Positions 18,618 to 29,119 are shown, counted from the first letter of the stretch. The stretch is DNA of 64,000 nt from Exiguobacterium sp. (GCF_020832205.1 NZ_JAFIFD010000033.1:62001-126000), one strand, 5' to 3'. Numbers and translations are program-made. Notes: generated from the sequence alone by a model not told the origin.

Positions 18618-19934
18618 TTGGTTAACTTGAAGAAACTTGCGGCAACCGTCACTCTAGGGACTCTTCTTATCAGCGGCACGACTCCTGGTTTTGCGGCGTC
18701 ACTCACAGACAAGCAAAAGAAAGTCCAGCAGCAGCAACAACAGAATAGTTCTGAACAGTCAAAAGCGAACGCGTCGATCCAATCGCGTGAGCAAGCGATC
18801 AGCAAAGAGCAGCAAGAAATCAACAAGCTAGACGCTGAACTCCAAGACGTCATCAACGACGTGGCTCAAAAGAAAGCTGAGATTCGTGCGACACAAGAAA
18901 AGATTGCGAAGCTTGAAGAGCAAATCAAAAAGTACGAAGCAAAAATGAAAGCCCAAGAAGAGCTCATGAAAGAGCGTATGGCGACGATGCAAAAGAACGG
19001 CGGCACGTCGATCAACTGGGCGGAGTTCATCTTCGGTTCGAAAGACTTCGGTGACTTGATCACACGTATGATCACGGCCGGTACGATCCAAGAGAACGAC
19101 AAGCAAATCTTCGAAGAGTATCAAGCGACGAAAGAGAAGCTCGCAGCAGCACAGGCGGACCTCAAGTCAGAGCGCGATGCCCTCGTGACACAAAAAGAGC
19201 AACTTGAAGAACGCAAAGTGGCACTCGACAAGAAAATGAAAGAGCGCGCAGCGAAAGTAAAGAAATTGAACGCCGAGAAAATCAAATTCGAGTCGAAATT
19301 GATGAGCTTGAAAGAGATGGAATCAACGCTTCAAGCACAAGAAGCGTCAATCAAGGCTGAAATCGAAGCACAACGCCGTGCGGCTGAAGAAGCGAAACGC
19401 AAAGCGGCGGCTGAAGCGGAAGCAGCGGCTGCGGCAGCGAAGAAAAAACAAGCATCGAACGCAACCGCGTCTTCATCGAACGCAGCGGCAACGACGCCAG
19501 CAGCATCTGCTCCAGCGAGCGGTGGTATGTTCCAACGTCCGTCAGGTGGACGTCTCACGCAAGGATGGGGACCAGCAAGCGGCGTGAACGGCTACACGTT
19601 CCATAACGGGATCGACCTTGCAGCACCAGTCGGCACACCGATTCGTGCGGCACAAACGGGTACGGTCACGACTGCAGGATGGGGTGGCGCTTACGGGAAC
19701 CACGTCATCATCACACACGTCATTAACGGACAAGTGTGGACGACAGTATATGCTCACTTGAGCTCAGTGTCGGTCTCGGCTGGACAACGTGTCTCGCAAG
19801 GTCAACATATCGGTGGCATGGGTAGCACAGGTAACTCGACAGGTTCACACCTTCACTTCGAGATTCACCGTGGTGGATACTCGTACTCGTCTTCGAGCGC
19901 GGGCAACACGGTCAACCCAGCTTCATTCTTCTAA
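18618..19934 (+). CDS. Peptidoglycan hydrolase: CwlO/PcsB-like coiled coil + M23 peptidase
   Basis: TTG start with GGAGGG RBS; signal peptide; long coiled coil; HNGIDLAAPVGTPIRAAQTGTV..GSHLHFEIH M23. Confidence 0.9.
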   Translation: MVNLKKLAATVTLGTLLISGTTPGFAASLTDKQKKVQQQQQQNSSEQSKANASIQSREQAISKEQQEINKLDAELQDVINDVAQKKAEIRATQEKIAKLEEQIKKYEAKMKAQEELMKERMATMQKNGGTSINWAEFIFGSKDFGDLITRMITAGTIQENDKQIFEEYQATKEKLAAAQADLKSERDALVTQKEQLEERKVALDKKMKERAAKVKKLNAEKIKFESKLMSLKEMESTLQAQEASIKAEIEAQRRAAEEAKRKAAAEAEAAAAAAKKKQASNATASSSNAAATTPAASAPASGGMFQRPSGGRLTQGWGPASGVNGYTFHNGIDLAAPVGTPIRAAQTGTVTTAGWGGAYGNHVIITHVINGQVWTTVYAHLSSVSVSAGQRVSQGQHIGGMGSTGNSTGSHLHFEIHRGGYSYSSSSAGNTVNPASFF

Positions 19935-19935
19935 T

Positions 19936-19975
19936 CACAGACAAAGTGATCGACGAACGCGTCGATCACTTTTTT
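19936..19975. terminator. Bidirectional intrinsic terminator
   Basis: AAAGTGATCGAC-GAACGC-GTCGATCACTTTTTT. Confidence 0.8.
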
Positions 19976-20163
19976 GTTGCCTGATAGCTGATGAACGTCA
20001 ATAAAGCGGCGCCGATGACGCTCAACCAAAGTGTGTCCCAATTCGGATCGTCCAGGACGCTCATACCGCCGACGATCATCATGTACGCGACGATCGATCC
20101 GATAAGGACGGTCGTTACGACGAGACGGATCCGTTTCGGGATTTGATTCCACCACTGCCTCAT
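19966..20163 (-). CDS. Small membrane protein
   Basis: MRQWWNQIPKRIRLVVTTVLIGSIVAYMMIVGG..; RBS GGTGGAGGCG upstream. Confidence 0.55.
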   Translation of the reverse strand: MRQWWNQIPKRIRLVVTTVLIGSIVAYMMIVGGMSVLDDPNWDTLWLSVIGAALLTFISYQATKK

Positions 20164-20205
20164 AAAAATCGCCTCCACCTATCAGTATAGGGGAGGCGGG
20201 GCGAT

Positions 20206-21051
20206 TCATCTAGCGAGTCGGATCCATGAAGATTCCATGATCGGTTCGTACCCGACTTCTTGATAGATCTTGTTCGAAGTCGGATTGGTCAAATCGGTAT
20301 AGAGCGTACAGAAGCGTTTCGTCTTCAACAGCTCGCGGCTTAGCTCGGCGACGATGGAGCGTCCGTAGCCGTTCCCGCGCCTCTCAGGCACCGTGTAGAC
20401 GAACGAGACGGTCACGCCGTTCTCGGTCGGTCGAGACTTCTTCGCACATGAGACAGTCTTCCCATCAACTTCCCAGACGTAGGCGTCGCCATTGTCGACC
20501 ATCGCCTGGACGACACGGCTCACCTTGTCCTTGTCAGAACGGTCGAGCCCGTTCTCATGTGCAAAGGCGTTATACCATTGCTCAAGAAGCGGACGTTCGG
20601 CCGGGGTCGCTTGACGAATACGACCTTCTGCAAGCGCAACATCGTTCACGCGTTCAAGCCGATAGAAACCTTGTTCCATGAATATTTTTGGCTCATTTCC
20701 AGTGAAGTGAGTCCATAAGGCATAAAAATTCATCGCCTGTGTCCTCTCTGATACGACATCATCGAAAATTAGCTCGCTCTCGAGTAAAACCGGTATTAGA
20801 AACCTCATGACATCATCGGCCGCCTGTTCATCAAACAGGACATAATTGAGCGGATGGGGTGGGGTAACTTGCAATGATGCAAGAAGACGGCCATTCGCTT
20901 CGATTGTAACCTGTGTGAAGTCATCATATTTGCCTTGCTTAATGTCGTCAAGTACACCGATCATCAAACTGTGCTCGGCTTCACGCTTCATCAATTCCGG
21001 CAGCACGCGCTCCGCGAACGCGTAAGGGTCCCCCCAAACTTTGAATTCCAT
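20206..21051 (-). CDS. GNAT family N-acetyltransferase
   Basis: VSFVYTVPERRGNGYGRSIVAELSRELL acetyl-CoA binding motif. Confidence 0.85.
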   Translation of the reverse strand: MEFKVWGDPYAFAERVLPELMKREAEHSLMIGVLDDIKQGKYDDFTQVTIEANGRLLASLQVTPPHPLNYVLFDEQAADDVMRFLIPVLLESELIFDDVVSERTQAMNFYALWTHFTGNEPKIFMEQGFYRLERVNDVALAEGRIRQATPAERPLLEQWYNAFAHENGLDRSDKDKVSRVVQAMVDNGDAYVWEVDGKTVSCAKKSRPTENGVTVSFVYTVPERRGNGYGRSIVAELSRELLKTKRFCTLYTDLTNPTSNKIYQEVGYEPIMESSWIRLAR

Positions 21052-21078
21052 TTTGTTTCCCCCTCATATGTATGGAAA

Positions 21079-21106
21079 ACGGGCAAACCGTTAGGCTTGC
21101 CCGTTG
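21079..21106 (-). terminator. Intrinsic terminator downstream of the symporter gene
   Basis: ACGGGCAA-N10-TTGCCCGT. Confidence 0.55.
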
Positions 21107-21122
21107 TCTGACGTGTGGTGCA

Positions 21123-22337
21123 TTACGCGATTTCTTCGCGTGCTTTTGGGTCGTCAAGGAGTTTCGTGTGACGTTTGAAGTAGTGAACGATTTTGGCAAT
21201 GGCGCCGTCCCCTGTGACGTTCGTCGCCGTACCGAAGCTATCTTGCGCCAAGTAGAGCGCGATGACCAAGCTCTGCATCGTCGCGTCGAAACCGAGGATT
21301 GAACCGAAGAGTCCGAGTGAGGCCATGACGGCTCCACCAGGGACACCCGGTGCTGCGATCATCGTGACGCCGAGGGCGAGGATGAACGGAAGTACGATCG
21401 CGTATGACATCGGCATGCCGTTCAAGTACATGAGTGCGACACCGACCGACGTGAGTGTGATCGTCGAACCTGACAAGTGGATCGTCGCACAGAGTGGAAC
21501 GACGAAGTTGGCAACACCGTCGTCGACGTTGTTCGCTTTCGCTTGGCGAAGCGTGACCGGGATCGTCGCTGCCGATGATTGCGTCCCGATGGCTGTGAAG
21601 TAAGCCGGCATCATCGTTCTGAGCAACTTGAGCGGGTTCTCTTTGTTGAGGCCGCCTGCGATCGAGTATTGAATCATGAGCATTGTCGCATGAAGGACGA
21701 TGATCGTGACGAAGACGAGCGAGAACACCGAGAGAATCTCGGCGACTTGACCGGCGTACGTCATGTTCATGAAAATTCCGGCGATGTGAATCGGTAAGAG
21801 TGGAATGATGACTTTGCTGATGACTAGTTCAATGATATCGCGGAAGTCCATGGCAAGGTCGAGTGAACGCTTGCTCTCGATCGCGGCGATCCCGATTCCG
21901 ATAACGAAAGCGAGGACGAGCGCGGTCATGACACCGAACACAGGTGGAATCTCGAAGTTCAAGAATCCGCTGAGCAGTGCTTCTTCTGGGTTTTCAGCTG
22001 ACGCTGTGTCCCGTGACAAGATTTGCGGGAACAAGTTGCTCGTCGCAAAGTAAGCGAGCGTACCGGCGACGATTGTCGACAAGTAGGCGATGACGGCCGT
22101 CAAGCCGACGAGTTTTCCTGCACCTTTTCCGAGCTCCCCGATGCCCGGGATAATGAAAGCGAGAATGATGAGTGGGATAGCGAAGCCTAAGAACTGCCCG
22201 AAGATCGTGTTAAACGTGACAAACGTCCGTACAATCCAGTTCTGGCTTTCTGGTACGAGGCTACCGATTAAAATACCAAACGCGATAGCGATGATGATGC
22301 GACCTAGAAGGCCAATTCGTAATTTCAAAAAAATCAT
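21123..22337 (-). CDS. Dicarboxylate/amino acid:cation symporter (DAACS family)
   Basis: AIGTQSSAATIPVTLRQAKANNVDDGVANFVVPLCATIHLSGSTI. Confidence 0.93.
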   Translation of the reverse strand: MIFLKLRIGLLGRIIIAIAFGILIGSLVPESQNWIVRTFVTFNTIFGQFLGFAIPLIILAFIIPGIGELGKGAGKLVGLTAVIAYLSTIVAGTLAYFATSNLFPQILSRDTASAENPEEALLSGFLNFEIPPVFGVMTALVLAFVIGIGIAAIESKRSLDLAMDFRDIIELVISKVIIPLLPIHIAGIFMNMTYAGQVAEILSVFSLVFVTIIVLHATMLMIQYSIAGGLNKENPLKLLRTMMPAYFTAIGTQSSAATIPVTLRQAKANNVDDGVANFVVPLCATIHLSGSTITLTSVGVALMYLNGMPMSYAIVLPFILALGVTMIAAPGVPGGAVMASLGLFGSILGFDATMQSLVIALYLAQDSFGTATNVTGDGAIAKIVHYFKRHTKLLDDPKAREEIA

Positions 22338-22547
22338 CCTTTCTAAATGTTTGAATTGTTGCTATTTTCGCACATTTCCAGCGCAGTTGCCACCCTATCT
22401 TTTCATTTTCAACGAAGATTGACGTTTGACAACTTTGAAATAGGGTAACATAAATTGTTGTCGCATAAAAGGAAGGGGCTTCTTCTTTTCCTAATATACA
22501 ATCGATGTTATGATTAATTTTGAATAGACGAAAAGGAGGGGTGACGC

Positions 22548-22769
22548 GTGCAGGTACAACGAACAACGATCCACATCGCGGGTCAAGATTATACGATTGT
22601 AAGCGAGGAGCCAGCCGATCATGTGAGGGAAGTGGGCTTTCTCGTCGATAGTAAGATCCGTGAGATTCGTGAACAGTCCCCTCATTTAGACGCTCGTCAG
22701 GCGGCGGTTCTCGCGGCCATTCAAATCGCGAGCGATCACGTCAAATCTAAACGAAATACGGGAGAATAA
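22548..22769 (+). CDS. zapA: Cell division protein ZapA
   Basis: TTIHIAGQDYTIVSEEPADHVREVGFLVDSKIREI; zapA-cvpA-polX-mutS2 synteny. Confidence 0.9.
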   Translation: MQVQRTTIHIAGQDYTIVSEEPADHVREVGFLVDSKIREIREQSPHLDARQAAVLAAIQIASDHVKSKRNTGE

Positions 22770-22777
22770 ATTACTAT

Positions 22778-23314
22778 ATGGTTACTCTACTTATACTGTT
22801 TTTCTTGTTTATCGGAATCGTCAACGGTTTCCGCCGTGGTGCGATTCTACAGCTTGGCCATTGGGTCGCGCTTCTCATCAGTTTCTTCGTCGCCAACGCC
22901 TATTACCGGGACCTCGCCGAAGCGTTCAAGCTTTGGATCCCGTACCCGTCCCAGCTTGACGGGACGTTGCCTGGAGGCGTGCTCGACTTGAACTCGCTCT
23001 CAGGGATCGAGATGACGTTCTATAACGTCTTCTGGTTCGTCGTCTTGTTCGTCATCACGAAGCTCGTCTTGCATCTCATCTTGTCGATGCTCGACTTCTT
23101 GACAGACTTGCCGATCTTGCGTCAATTGAAAGGGATCATCGGTGCCGTGCTCGGATTCTTCGAGTCATACGTCATCACATTCTTCATCCTTTGGGTGATC
23201 GCGTTCGTCCCGATGGCCGGTGTACAAAACGCCGTCGACAACTCGTCGCTCGCGACGTTCATCATTCAAGATACGCCGTATCTTTCAGAATGGTTCTCGA
23301 ATAAGATGCTGTGA
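22778..23314 (+). CDS. CvpA family protein
   Basis: FLFIGIVNGFRRGAILQLGHWVALLISFFVA; synteny. Confidence 0.88.
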   Translation: MVTLLILFFLFIGIVNGFRRGAILQLGHWVALLISFFVANAYYRDLAEAFKLWIPYPSQLDGTLPGGVLDLNSLSGIEMTFYNVFWFVVLFVITKLVLHLILSMLDFLTDLPILRQLKGIIGAVLGFFESYVITFFILWVIAFVPMAGVQNAVDNSSLATFIIQDTPYLSEWFSNKML

Positions 23315-23383
23315 CACGACAGGCCGGAATGCAAGCAAGTGCTTGTGTCTCGGCCTTTTCTGTATGGATAAGGGGGAAAAGTC

Positions 23384-25093
23384 ATGAATAAAGTAGAAGC
23401 GATGATGTTGTTAGAGAAAATCGCGCAATATATGGAAATCAAGGGGGAGAACCCGTTCAAAATCAACGCCTTCCGGAAAGCGGCGACGGCGCTCGAGAAC
23501 TCAGAACTTGAACTCAACGAGATCGACGATTTGACGACGATCTCCGGGATCGGCAAAGGGACGGCTGCCGTGCTCGAAGAATGGCGGGACACGGGACGGA
23601 GCGAAGTGCTCGAGTCGCTCCAAGAAGAGATTCCGTTCGGATTGATGAAACTGCTTAAAATCCAAGGGCTCGGCGGCAAGAAACTTGCCCAGCTTCGGGA
23701 GATCGGCGTTGTCGACCTCGAGTCGCTCATCCGTGTCCTAGAAGACGGGACGGCTTCAGAGCTGCCTCGATTCGGTGCGAAGAGCGTCGAGAAACTGCTC
23801 GCCGCGGCACGCAACTTGGAATCTCGGCCGGAGCGCCTGGCTTATGCGATGATGCGCCCGGTCGTCGAAGAGATCGAGACCGTGCTCGAAGCCGAGCCGC
23901 TCGTCCTCCGGCATTCAGTCGGCGGCAGTTTCCGCCGGGCCGAAGAGACGTGCAAAGACTTGGACTTCATCATCGCGACCGAGGAGCCGGTCGCGCTCCG
24001 AGACAAACTGCTCGCGCTCCCGTTCATCAATGAAGTCATCGCGGCCGGGGAGACGAAAGTGTCGCTCGTCCTCGAACGTGAAGAGATGGTATCGGTCGAC
24101 TTCCGCATGGTCGAGCCGGGCGCTTTCGCCGCGACGCTCCACCACTTCACCGGCTCGAAAGACCATAACGTCCGCATGCGTCAACTCGCCAAAGCAAAAG
24201 GTGAGTCGATCTCCGAGTACGGGGTCGAGACAGAAGACGGCCTCTGGCAACCGGAGACGGAAGCGGAGCTGTTCGAACGCTACGGTCTCCCGTTCATCCC
24301 GCCGGAACTTCGGGCAGGGAATCTTGAGTTCGAGCACGACTTGTCGAAGCTCGTCACACTCGATGACATCAAGGCCGATGCCCACATGCACACGGTCTGG
24401 TCGGACGGGAAGTTGACCGTCGACGAGCTCGTCGCTGCGATGAAAGCGCGCGGCTACGAGTGGATCGCCATCACCGACCACGGCAAGTATATGACGTTCG
24501 TCAACGGCTTGACCGAGGAACGGCTTGAAGCGCAAGGCGAAGAGATTCTCGAAGCCGCGAAGAAGCACGACATGCACGTCCTGCGCGGCGTCGAGATGGA
24601 CATCCGACCGGACGGCACGCTCGACTATGAGCCGGAGTTTTTGGCGACGCTTGACTACGTTGTCGCCTCGATCCACTCGAAGATGGACCAATCGGTCGAC
24701 GAGATTATGGCCCGGCTCGAGAACGCTTGCCGTTCGCCTTACGTCAACGTCATTGCCCATCCGACCGGACGTCTCATCGGACGTCGCGACGGTTATCCGA
24801 TCGACGAGGAGCGCTTGATCGCCCTCGCGAAAGAGACGGGCACGGCGCTCGAGTTGAACGCCAACCCGAACCGGCTTGATTTGACGGCGTCGACGCTGAA
24901 GAAAGCGAAAGCAGCCGGTGTCAAGCTGATGATCAATACCGACACACACCACCCGGACATGATGGAAGATATGGCACTCGGCGTCTTGCACGCCCGTAAA
25001 GCCTATCTCGAACCGTCCGACATCATCAACTGCCTCTCGTTTAAGGACGCCAAAGCGTTCTTCGACGCGAAGCGACAGAAAGGAACATGCTAG
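23384..25093 (+). CDS. polX: DNA polymerase/3'-5' exonuclease PolX
   Basis: HhH + Pol X fold + PHP domain (DAHMHTVWSDGKLTVDELV). Confidence 0.95.
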   Translation: MNKVEAMMLLEKIAQYMEIKGENPFKINAFRKAATALENSELELNEIDDLTTISGIGKGTAAVLEEWRDTGRSEVLESLQEEIPFGLMKLLKIQGLGGKKLAQLREIGVVDLESLIRVLEDGTASELPRFGAKSVEKLLAAARNLESRPERLAYAMMRPVVEEIETVLEAEPLVLRHSVGGSFRRAEETCKDLDFIIATEEPVALRDKLLALPFINEVIAAGETKVSLVLEREEMVSVDFRMVEPGAFAATLHHFTGSKDHNVRMRQLAKAKGESISEYGVETEDGLWQPETEAELFERYGLPFIPPELRAGNLEFEHDLSKLVTLDDIKADAHMHTVWSDGKLTVDELVAAMKARGYEWIAITDHGKYMTFVNGLTEERLEAQGEEILEAAKKHDMHVLRGVEMDIRPDGTLDYEPEFLATLDYVVASIHSKMDQSVDEIMARLENACRSPYVNVIAHPTGRLIGRRDGYPIDEERLIALAKETGTALELNANPNRLDLTASTLKKAKAAGVKLMINTDTHHPDMMEDMALGVLHARKAYLEPSDIINCLSFKDAKAFFDAKRQKGTC

Positions 25094-27448
25094 ATGGACC
25101 ACGCGTTACGCGTTTTAGAATATGAAAAACTACGCCAGCAGCTCGCCGGCCACGCCGCGAGCTCGCTCGGGAAAGAACGGGCGCTCACGATGCAACCCGA
25201 TTACTCGTACGACCGGGTGCTCGCCAATTTGAACGTCACGAAGGAAGCGACTGAGGTCGTCCGTCTCCGTGACCGTTTGCCGCTCGGCGGGCTGACAGAC
25301 GTCCGTGCCGAAGTGAAACGGGCCGCGATCGGCTCGGTGCTCTCGACGAGTGAACTGCTCGCCGTCGCCGCCGTTATGTACAGCGGGCGCCAAGTGAAAA
25401 ACTTCTTTGAGAAGCTTCACGAGGACAACGAAGACCTCCGCATCCCGCGCCTCGACGAGTACGCGGAACGGTTGACGAAGCTGATCGAGGTCGAACAATC
25501 GATCCGTCACGCGATCGACGACCAAGGGACGGTCCAAGATTCGGCAAGCTCACAGCTCCGTGGCCTCCGGACCCAGCTCCGTAGCTACGAAGGCAGCGTC
25601 CGCTCCCGCATCGATAACATTCTCCGCAACAACGCCAAGATGTTGTCGGATGCGATCGTCACGATTCGGAACGACCGTTACGTCGTCCCGGTCAAGATGG
25701 AGTATCGCCAAGCGTTCGGCGGAATCGTCCACGACCAGTCGGCTTCCGGTCAGACGCTCTTCATCGAACCGCAAGCGATCGTCTCGATCAACAACGAGAT
25801 TCAAGAAGTCCGTTTGAAAGAGCGGGCCGAAATCGACCGTATCTTGAGCGAGTTATCAAACCTCGTCGGAGGCGTCGCCGATTCGGTCGTGACGAACCTC
25901 GACGTGCTCGCCACGCTCGACTTCGTGTTCGCGAAAGTCGCGTACGGACATGAATTGAAGGCGACCGAGCCGAAGCTGAATGACGCTCGGGAGATCAAGT
26001 TGAAACAAGCACGTCATCCGTTCATTCCTCGTGACGAGGTCGTCCCGATCACGGTCGAACTCGGGGAAGCGTTCACGTCGCTCGTCATCACCGGGCCGAA
26101 CACCGGCGGGAAGACGGTCACGCTGAAGACGATCGGTCTGCTCCAGCTCATGGTGCAGTCGGGTCTATACGTCCCGGCCGAGTTCGGGACGGAGCTATCC
26201 GTCTTTGACGCCGTCTACGCCGACATCGGGGACGAGCAGTCGATTGAACAAAGTCTCTCGACGTTCAGCTCGCACATGACGAACATCGTCAGCATGCTCG
26301 ACAAGATCGACTTCATGTCGCTCGTCTTGTTCGATGAGCTCGGGGCCGGGACCGACCCGCAAGAAGGGGCCGCACTCGCCATCGCCATCCTCGACGAAGT
26401 GAAACGGCGCGGCGCCCGCGTGGCGGCGACGACCCACTATTCGGAATTGAAGGCATACGCTTACAACCGGGAAGGCGTCATGAACGCGTCGATGGAGTTC
26501 GATATCGAGTCGCTCAGCCCGACGTATCGTCTATTGATCGGCGTACCGGGACGTTCGAACGCGTTCGAGATCAGCCGTCGTCTCGGGTTATCCGAAGACG
26601 TCATCGACAAGGCGCGGAGCCATGTTGGCACCGACGCGGAGTCGGTCGAATCGATGATCAACGAACTCGAGTCGGCGAAACAACGTGCCGAACAGCTCGA
26701 ACAAGAACTCATCGTGAAACGCCACGACTTCGAAGAAGAGAAGACGGCGTTCGAGGCGAAGATGACCTCGTTCGAGAAAGAACGCGACACGTTATATAGC
26801 GAGGCCGAGGCGAAAGCCGACAAAGCCGTCGAACAGGCGAAGCGCCAAGCGAACGAAGTCATCGAGCGGTTGAAGAAGCTGCGTGAGCAAGGTATCGTCA
26901 AAGAACATGAGATTATCGCCGCGAAGAAAGAGCTCGAATCAGCGAAACCGACGCTCCAAGATAAAAAGATCCAAAAAGTGAAACAAAAAGCGCAACAAAA
27001 ACGTACGTTCAGTAAAGGCGAAGAAGTGAAAGTGACGACGTTCAACCAAAAAGGTTACATCGTGAACCAGATTAACGACAACGAGTACAACGTCCAGGTC
27101 GGGATCATGAAAGTGAACGTCAAAGCGGACGACCTTCAAAAGATTGGCCCGTCAAAAGAGCAGTCGCTCCAGTCGAAAGGCAGCTCGTTGAAGCGTCAGA
27201 GTTCGACGAAGTCGGAGCTTGACTTACGCGGTGTCCGGGTCGAAGAAGGGCTCTCGCGCCTAGACAAATACATCGACGAGGCGCTCGTGTCCGGTTATGA
27301 CAACGTCCGCATCATCCATGGGCTCGGTACGGGCGCGATGCGGCAAGCGACGCAAGAGTTCTTGAAAGGACATCGCCACGTGAAGAGTCAGCGCCCAGGG
27401 GGTATGGGAGAAGGTGGACTCGGGGTCACGGTCGTCGAGTTGAAGTGA
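25094..27448 (+). CDS. mutS2: MutS2 endonuclease/ATPase
   Basis: ITGPNTGGKTVTLKTIGLLQLM; C-terminal Smr domain LDLRGVRVEEGLSRLDKYIDEA. Confidence 0.96.
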   Translation: MDHALRVLEYEKLRQQLAGHAASSLGKERALTMQPDYSYDRVLANLNVTKEATEVVRLRDRLPLGGLTDVRAEVKRAAIGSVLSTSELLAVAAVMYSGRQVKNFFEKLHEDNEDLRIPRLDEYAERLTKLIEVEQSIRHAIDDQGTVQDSASSQLRGLRTQLRSYEGSVRSRIDNILRNNAKMLSDAIVTIRNDRYVVPVKMEYRQAFGGIVHDQSASGQTLFIEPQAIVSINNEIQEVRLKERAEIDRILSELSNLVGGVADSVVTNLDVLATLDFVFAKVAYGHELKATEPKLNDAREIKLKQARHPFIPRDEVVPITVELGEAFTSLVITGPNTGGKTVTLKTIGLLQLMVQSGLYVPAEFGTELSVFDAVYADIGDEQSIEQSLSTFSSHMTNIVSMLDKIDFMSLVLFDELGAGTDPQEGAALAIAILDEVKRRGARVAATTHYSELKAYAYNREGVMNASMEFDIESLSPTYRLLIGVPGRSNAFEISRRLGLSEDVIDKARSHVGTDAESVESMINELESAKQRAEQLEQELIVKRHDFEEEKTAFEAKMTSFEKERDTLYSEAEAKADKAVEQAKRQANEVIERLKKLREQGIVKEHEIIAAKKELESAKPTLQDKKIQKVKQKAQQKRTFSKGEEVKVTTFNQKGYIVNQINDNEYNVQVGIMKVNVKADDLQKIGPSKEQSLQSKGSSLKRQSSTKSELDLRGVRVEEGLSRLDKYIDEALVSGYDNVRIIHGLGTGAMRQATQEFLKGHRHVKSQRPGGMGEGGLGVTVVELK

Positions 27449-27452
27449 GGAA

Positions 27453-27872
27453 ATGGTGACAATGGGGAACGTATCGTTTAACGTCATGCTCGAGTCGTTC
27501 GGTTTATACACGATCGCCGGGCTCATGATTGTCGTCGGCCTCGCCATCTTCGAGGTGACGACACCGTACAGCAATTGGCGTGAGATTCAAAAAGGGAATA
27601 TCGCCGTGGCGCTCGCGACCGGGGGAAAGGTCGTCGGTCTCGCCAACATCTTCCGTGTCGTCGAGAGTCATCACGAGCGCATGGTCGATATTTTAGTCGG
27701 CGGGAGCTTCGGATTCTTCCTGCTCCTCGTCACGTATTGGTTGTTTGAATTTTTGACACCGTCCTTGAAAGTGAACGAGGAGATCGGGAAAGGGAACATC
27801 GCCGTCGGTTTGCTCGCGTTCCTGCTCTCGATCGGCGTCTCGCTCATCGTCGGTGCGGCGTTAGTGAGGTGA
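27453..27872 (+). CDS. DUF350 membrane protein (YshE-like)
   Basis: KGNIAVALATGGKVVGLANI..GKGNIAVGLLAF repeats; synteny after mutS2. Confidence 0.8.
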   Translation: MVTMGNVSFNVMLESFGLYTIAGLMIVVGLAIFEVTTPYSNWREIQKGNIAVALATGGKVVGLANIFRVVESHHERMVDILVGGSFGFFLLLVTYWLFEFLTPSLKVNEEIGKGNIAVGLLAFLLSIGVSLIVGAALVR

Positions 27873-27876
27873 AGAC

Positions 27877-27963
27877 ATGGTATATGAACGATTGGCAAAG
27901 ATCCTCTTCATCGGGGCCGGACTGTTTTTAGTGGCAGCGGCACTGTGGTATATCTTTTATTGA
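27877..27963 (+). CDS. 28-aa predicted membrane micro-protein MVYERLAKILFIGAGLFLVAAALWYIFY
   Basis: ORF just below track cutoff; RBS GAGGTGAAG; ends just before terminator. Confidence 0.5.
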   Translation: MVYERLAKILFIGAGLFLVAAALWYIFY

Positions 27964-27967
27964 TTGA

Positions 27968-27997
27968 AAGCGACGTTTGCGGACGTCGCTTTTTTTG
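27968..27997 (+). terminator. Intrinsic terminator of zapA-mutS2-yshE operon
   Basis: AGCGACGT-TTGCGG-ACGTCGCT-TTTTTT. Confidence 0.85.
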
Positions 27998-28013
27998 AAC
28001 AGGAGGAGATTGA

Positions 28014-28478
28014 ATGGGCATCGATTTGGATTTTTTGATGACGACCGAAGATTATCTGCTCGACATCGAGTCGTTTCAAATGAAAGGCGAGACGTATTAC
28101 CCGCTCGAGTGGACGTGTTTTGGGGCACGGGACGCGACGATGCTACTGACGTGGGATGCGGAACGCGACCGAATCCGTATTCGTTTCGAAAAGTACGCCG
28201 TGTTTCTCGGCACGTTGGAAGAGCATGGGATGAATGAAGCAGGGCTTCGCAACGCCTATCCGATCGTGAAGCTGGAGACGTCTCGCTTCGCGCGCTTCGC
28301 AGCAGAACATATGGGTACAGCGCGCATCAACACGGAGCGGGGGACGCTTGCGCATTACGTGATCCGCACGATTGAGCAAGAGTTTCACATCATGGCGTAT
28401 GAAGACCCGATCGTTGAAGACTTGGGGAAAGTCGGGGATACGGGAGTAGTGGTTGAAGTCGTGGATGAACTTTCTTAA
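28014..28478 (+). CDS. Hypothetical protein
   Basis: 154 aa ORF with GGAGGAG RBS. Confidence 0.65.
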   Translation: MGIDLDFLMTTEDYLLDIESFQMKGETYYPLEWTCFGARDATMLLTWDAERDRIRIRFEKYAVFLGTLEEHGMNEAGLRNAYPIVKLETSRFARFAAEHMGTARINTERGTLAHYVIRTIEQEFHIMAYEDPIVEDLGKVGDTGVVVEVVDELS

Positions 28479-28509
28479 AAAGTCTAACGAGCGCGAAGGA
28501 GGATTGCTG

Positions 28510-28977
28510 ATGAAAAAGTTACTATTAATTGCTTCACTGTTCGCAGGGTCAACGATGGCTTTATCGGCTTGCGGTGAAACGCACACGGTCGAAATGATGG
28601 ACGATCGACCGGTCGTTCATTTCGATGCCGCTTCTATTATTTCGTCAGCACGCGATCATCATATCAAGATGGTCATGTTATCGAGCATTCCGAGAGATGA
28701 TGTCAACGTTCCCGGAGCGATTGAAGAATTGGAGGGCATGCAAGCAAATAACAACATGTATTTAGCCGAACTTCAGGGCTTACAGCATGAAAATGCTGCC
28801 GCCGATGAATATAAAGACTGGGTCATCGAATATCTAGAAGTAGAAAACGTGTATATCGAACAAACAATCGAGAACGTGTCTGCGGGAAGCGTAAGTCTCC
28901 CTAATCGCTTTTGGATGGACACGCTCTACTCGCGCACACACGCAAAAGTGTCAGAGTTTCGATATGAGCCGAAATAA
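28510..28977 (+). CDS. Hypothetical lipoprotein
   Basis: MKKLLLIASLFAGSTMALSACGE lipobox. Confidence 0.7.
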   Translation: MKKLLLIASLFAGSTMALSACGETHTVEMMDDRPVVHFDAASIISSARDHHIKMVMLSSIPRDDVNVPGAIEELEGMQANNNMYLAELQGLQHENAAADEYKDWVIEYLEVENVYIEQTIENVSAGSVSLPNRFWMDTLYSRTHAKVSEFRYEPK

Positions 28978-29119
28978 AGAGAATCCGTTCCATAGAGACC
29001 TGTAAGAAATTCATCTCTTCCAAGACAGAGTATTATTTGATGTAGTGAAGGAGAATCGAGCGGAATAGGGAAAAGGGGTAAGAGAAAGTATGGAAACGAG
29101 TGAGAAAGGAGTGGAGACG

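Noticed and set aside
22480-22515. AGGAAGGGGC..CTTTTCCT hairpin upstream of zapA considered as a T-box or riboswitch remnant
   Set aside because: No T-box conserved motif or specifier arrangement visible; too short for a confident regulatory RNA call.
23915-25102. 395-aa minus-strand ORF antisense to polX
   Set aside because: Codon-bias mirror of a well-supported PolX gene; Arg/Val/Asp-rich composition, no recognisable domain.
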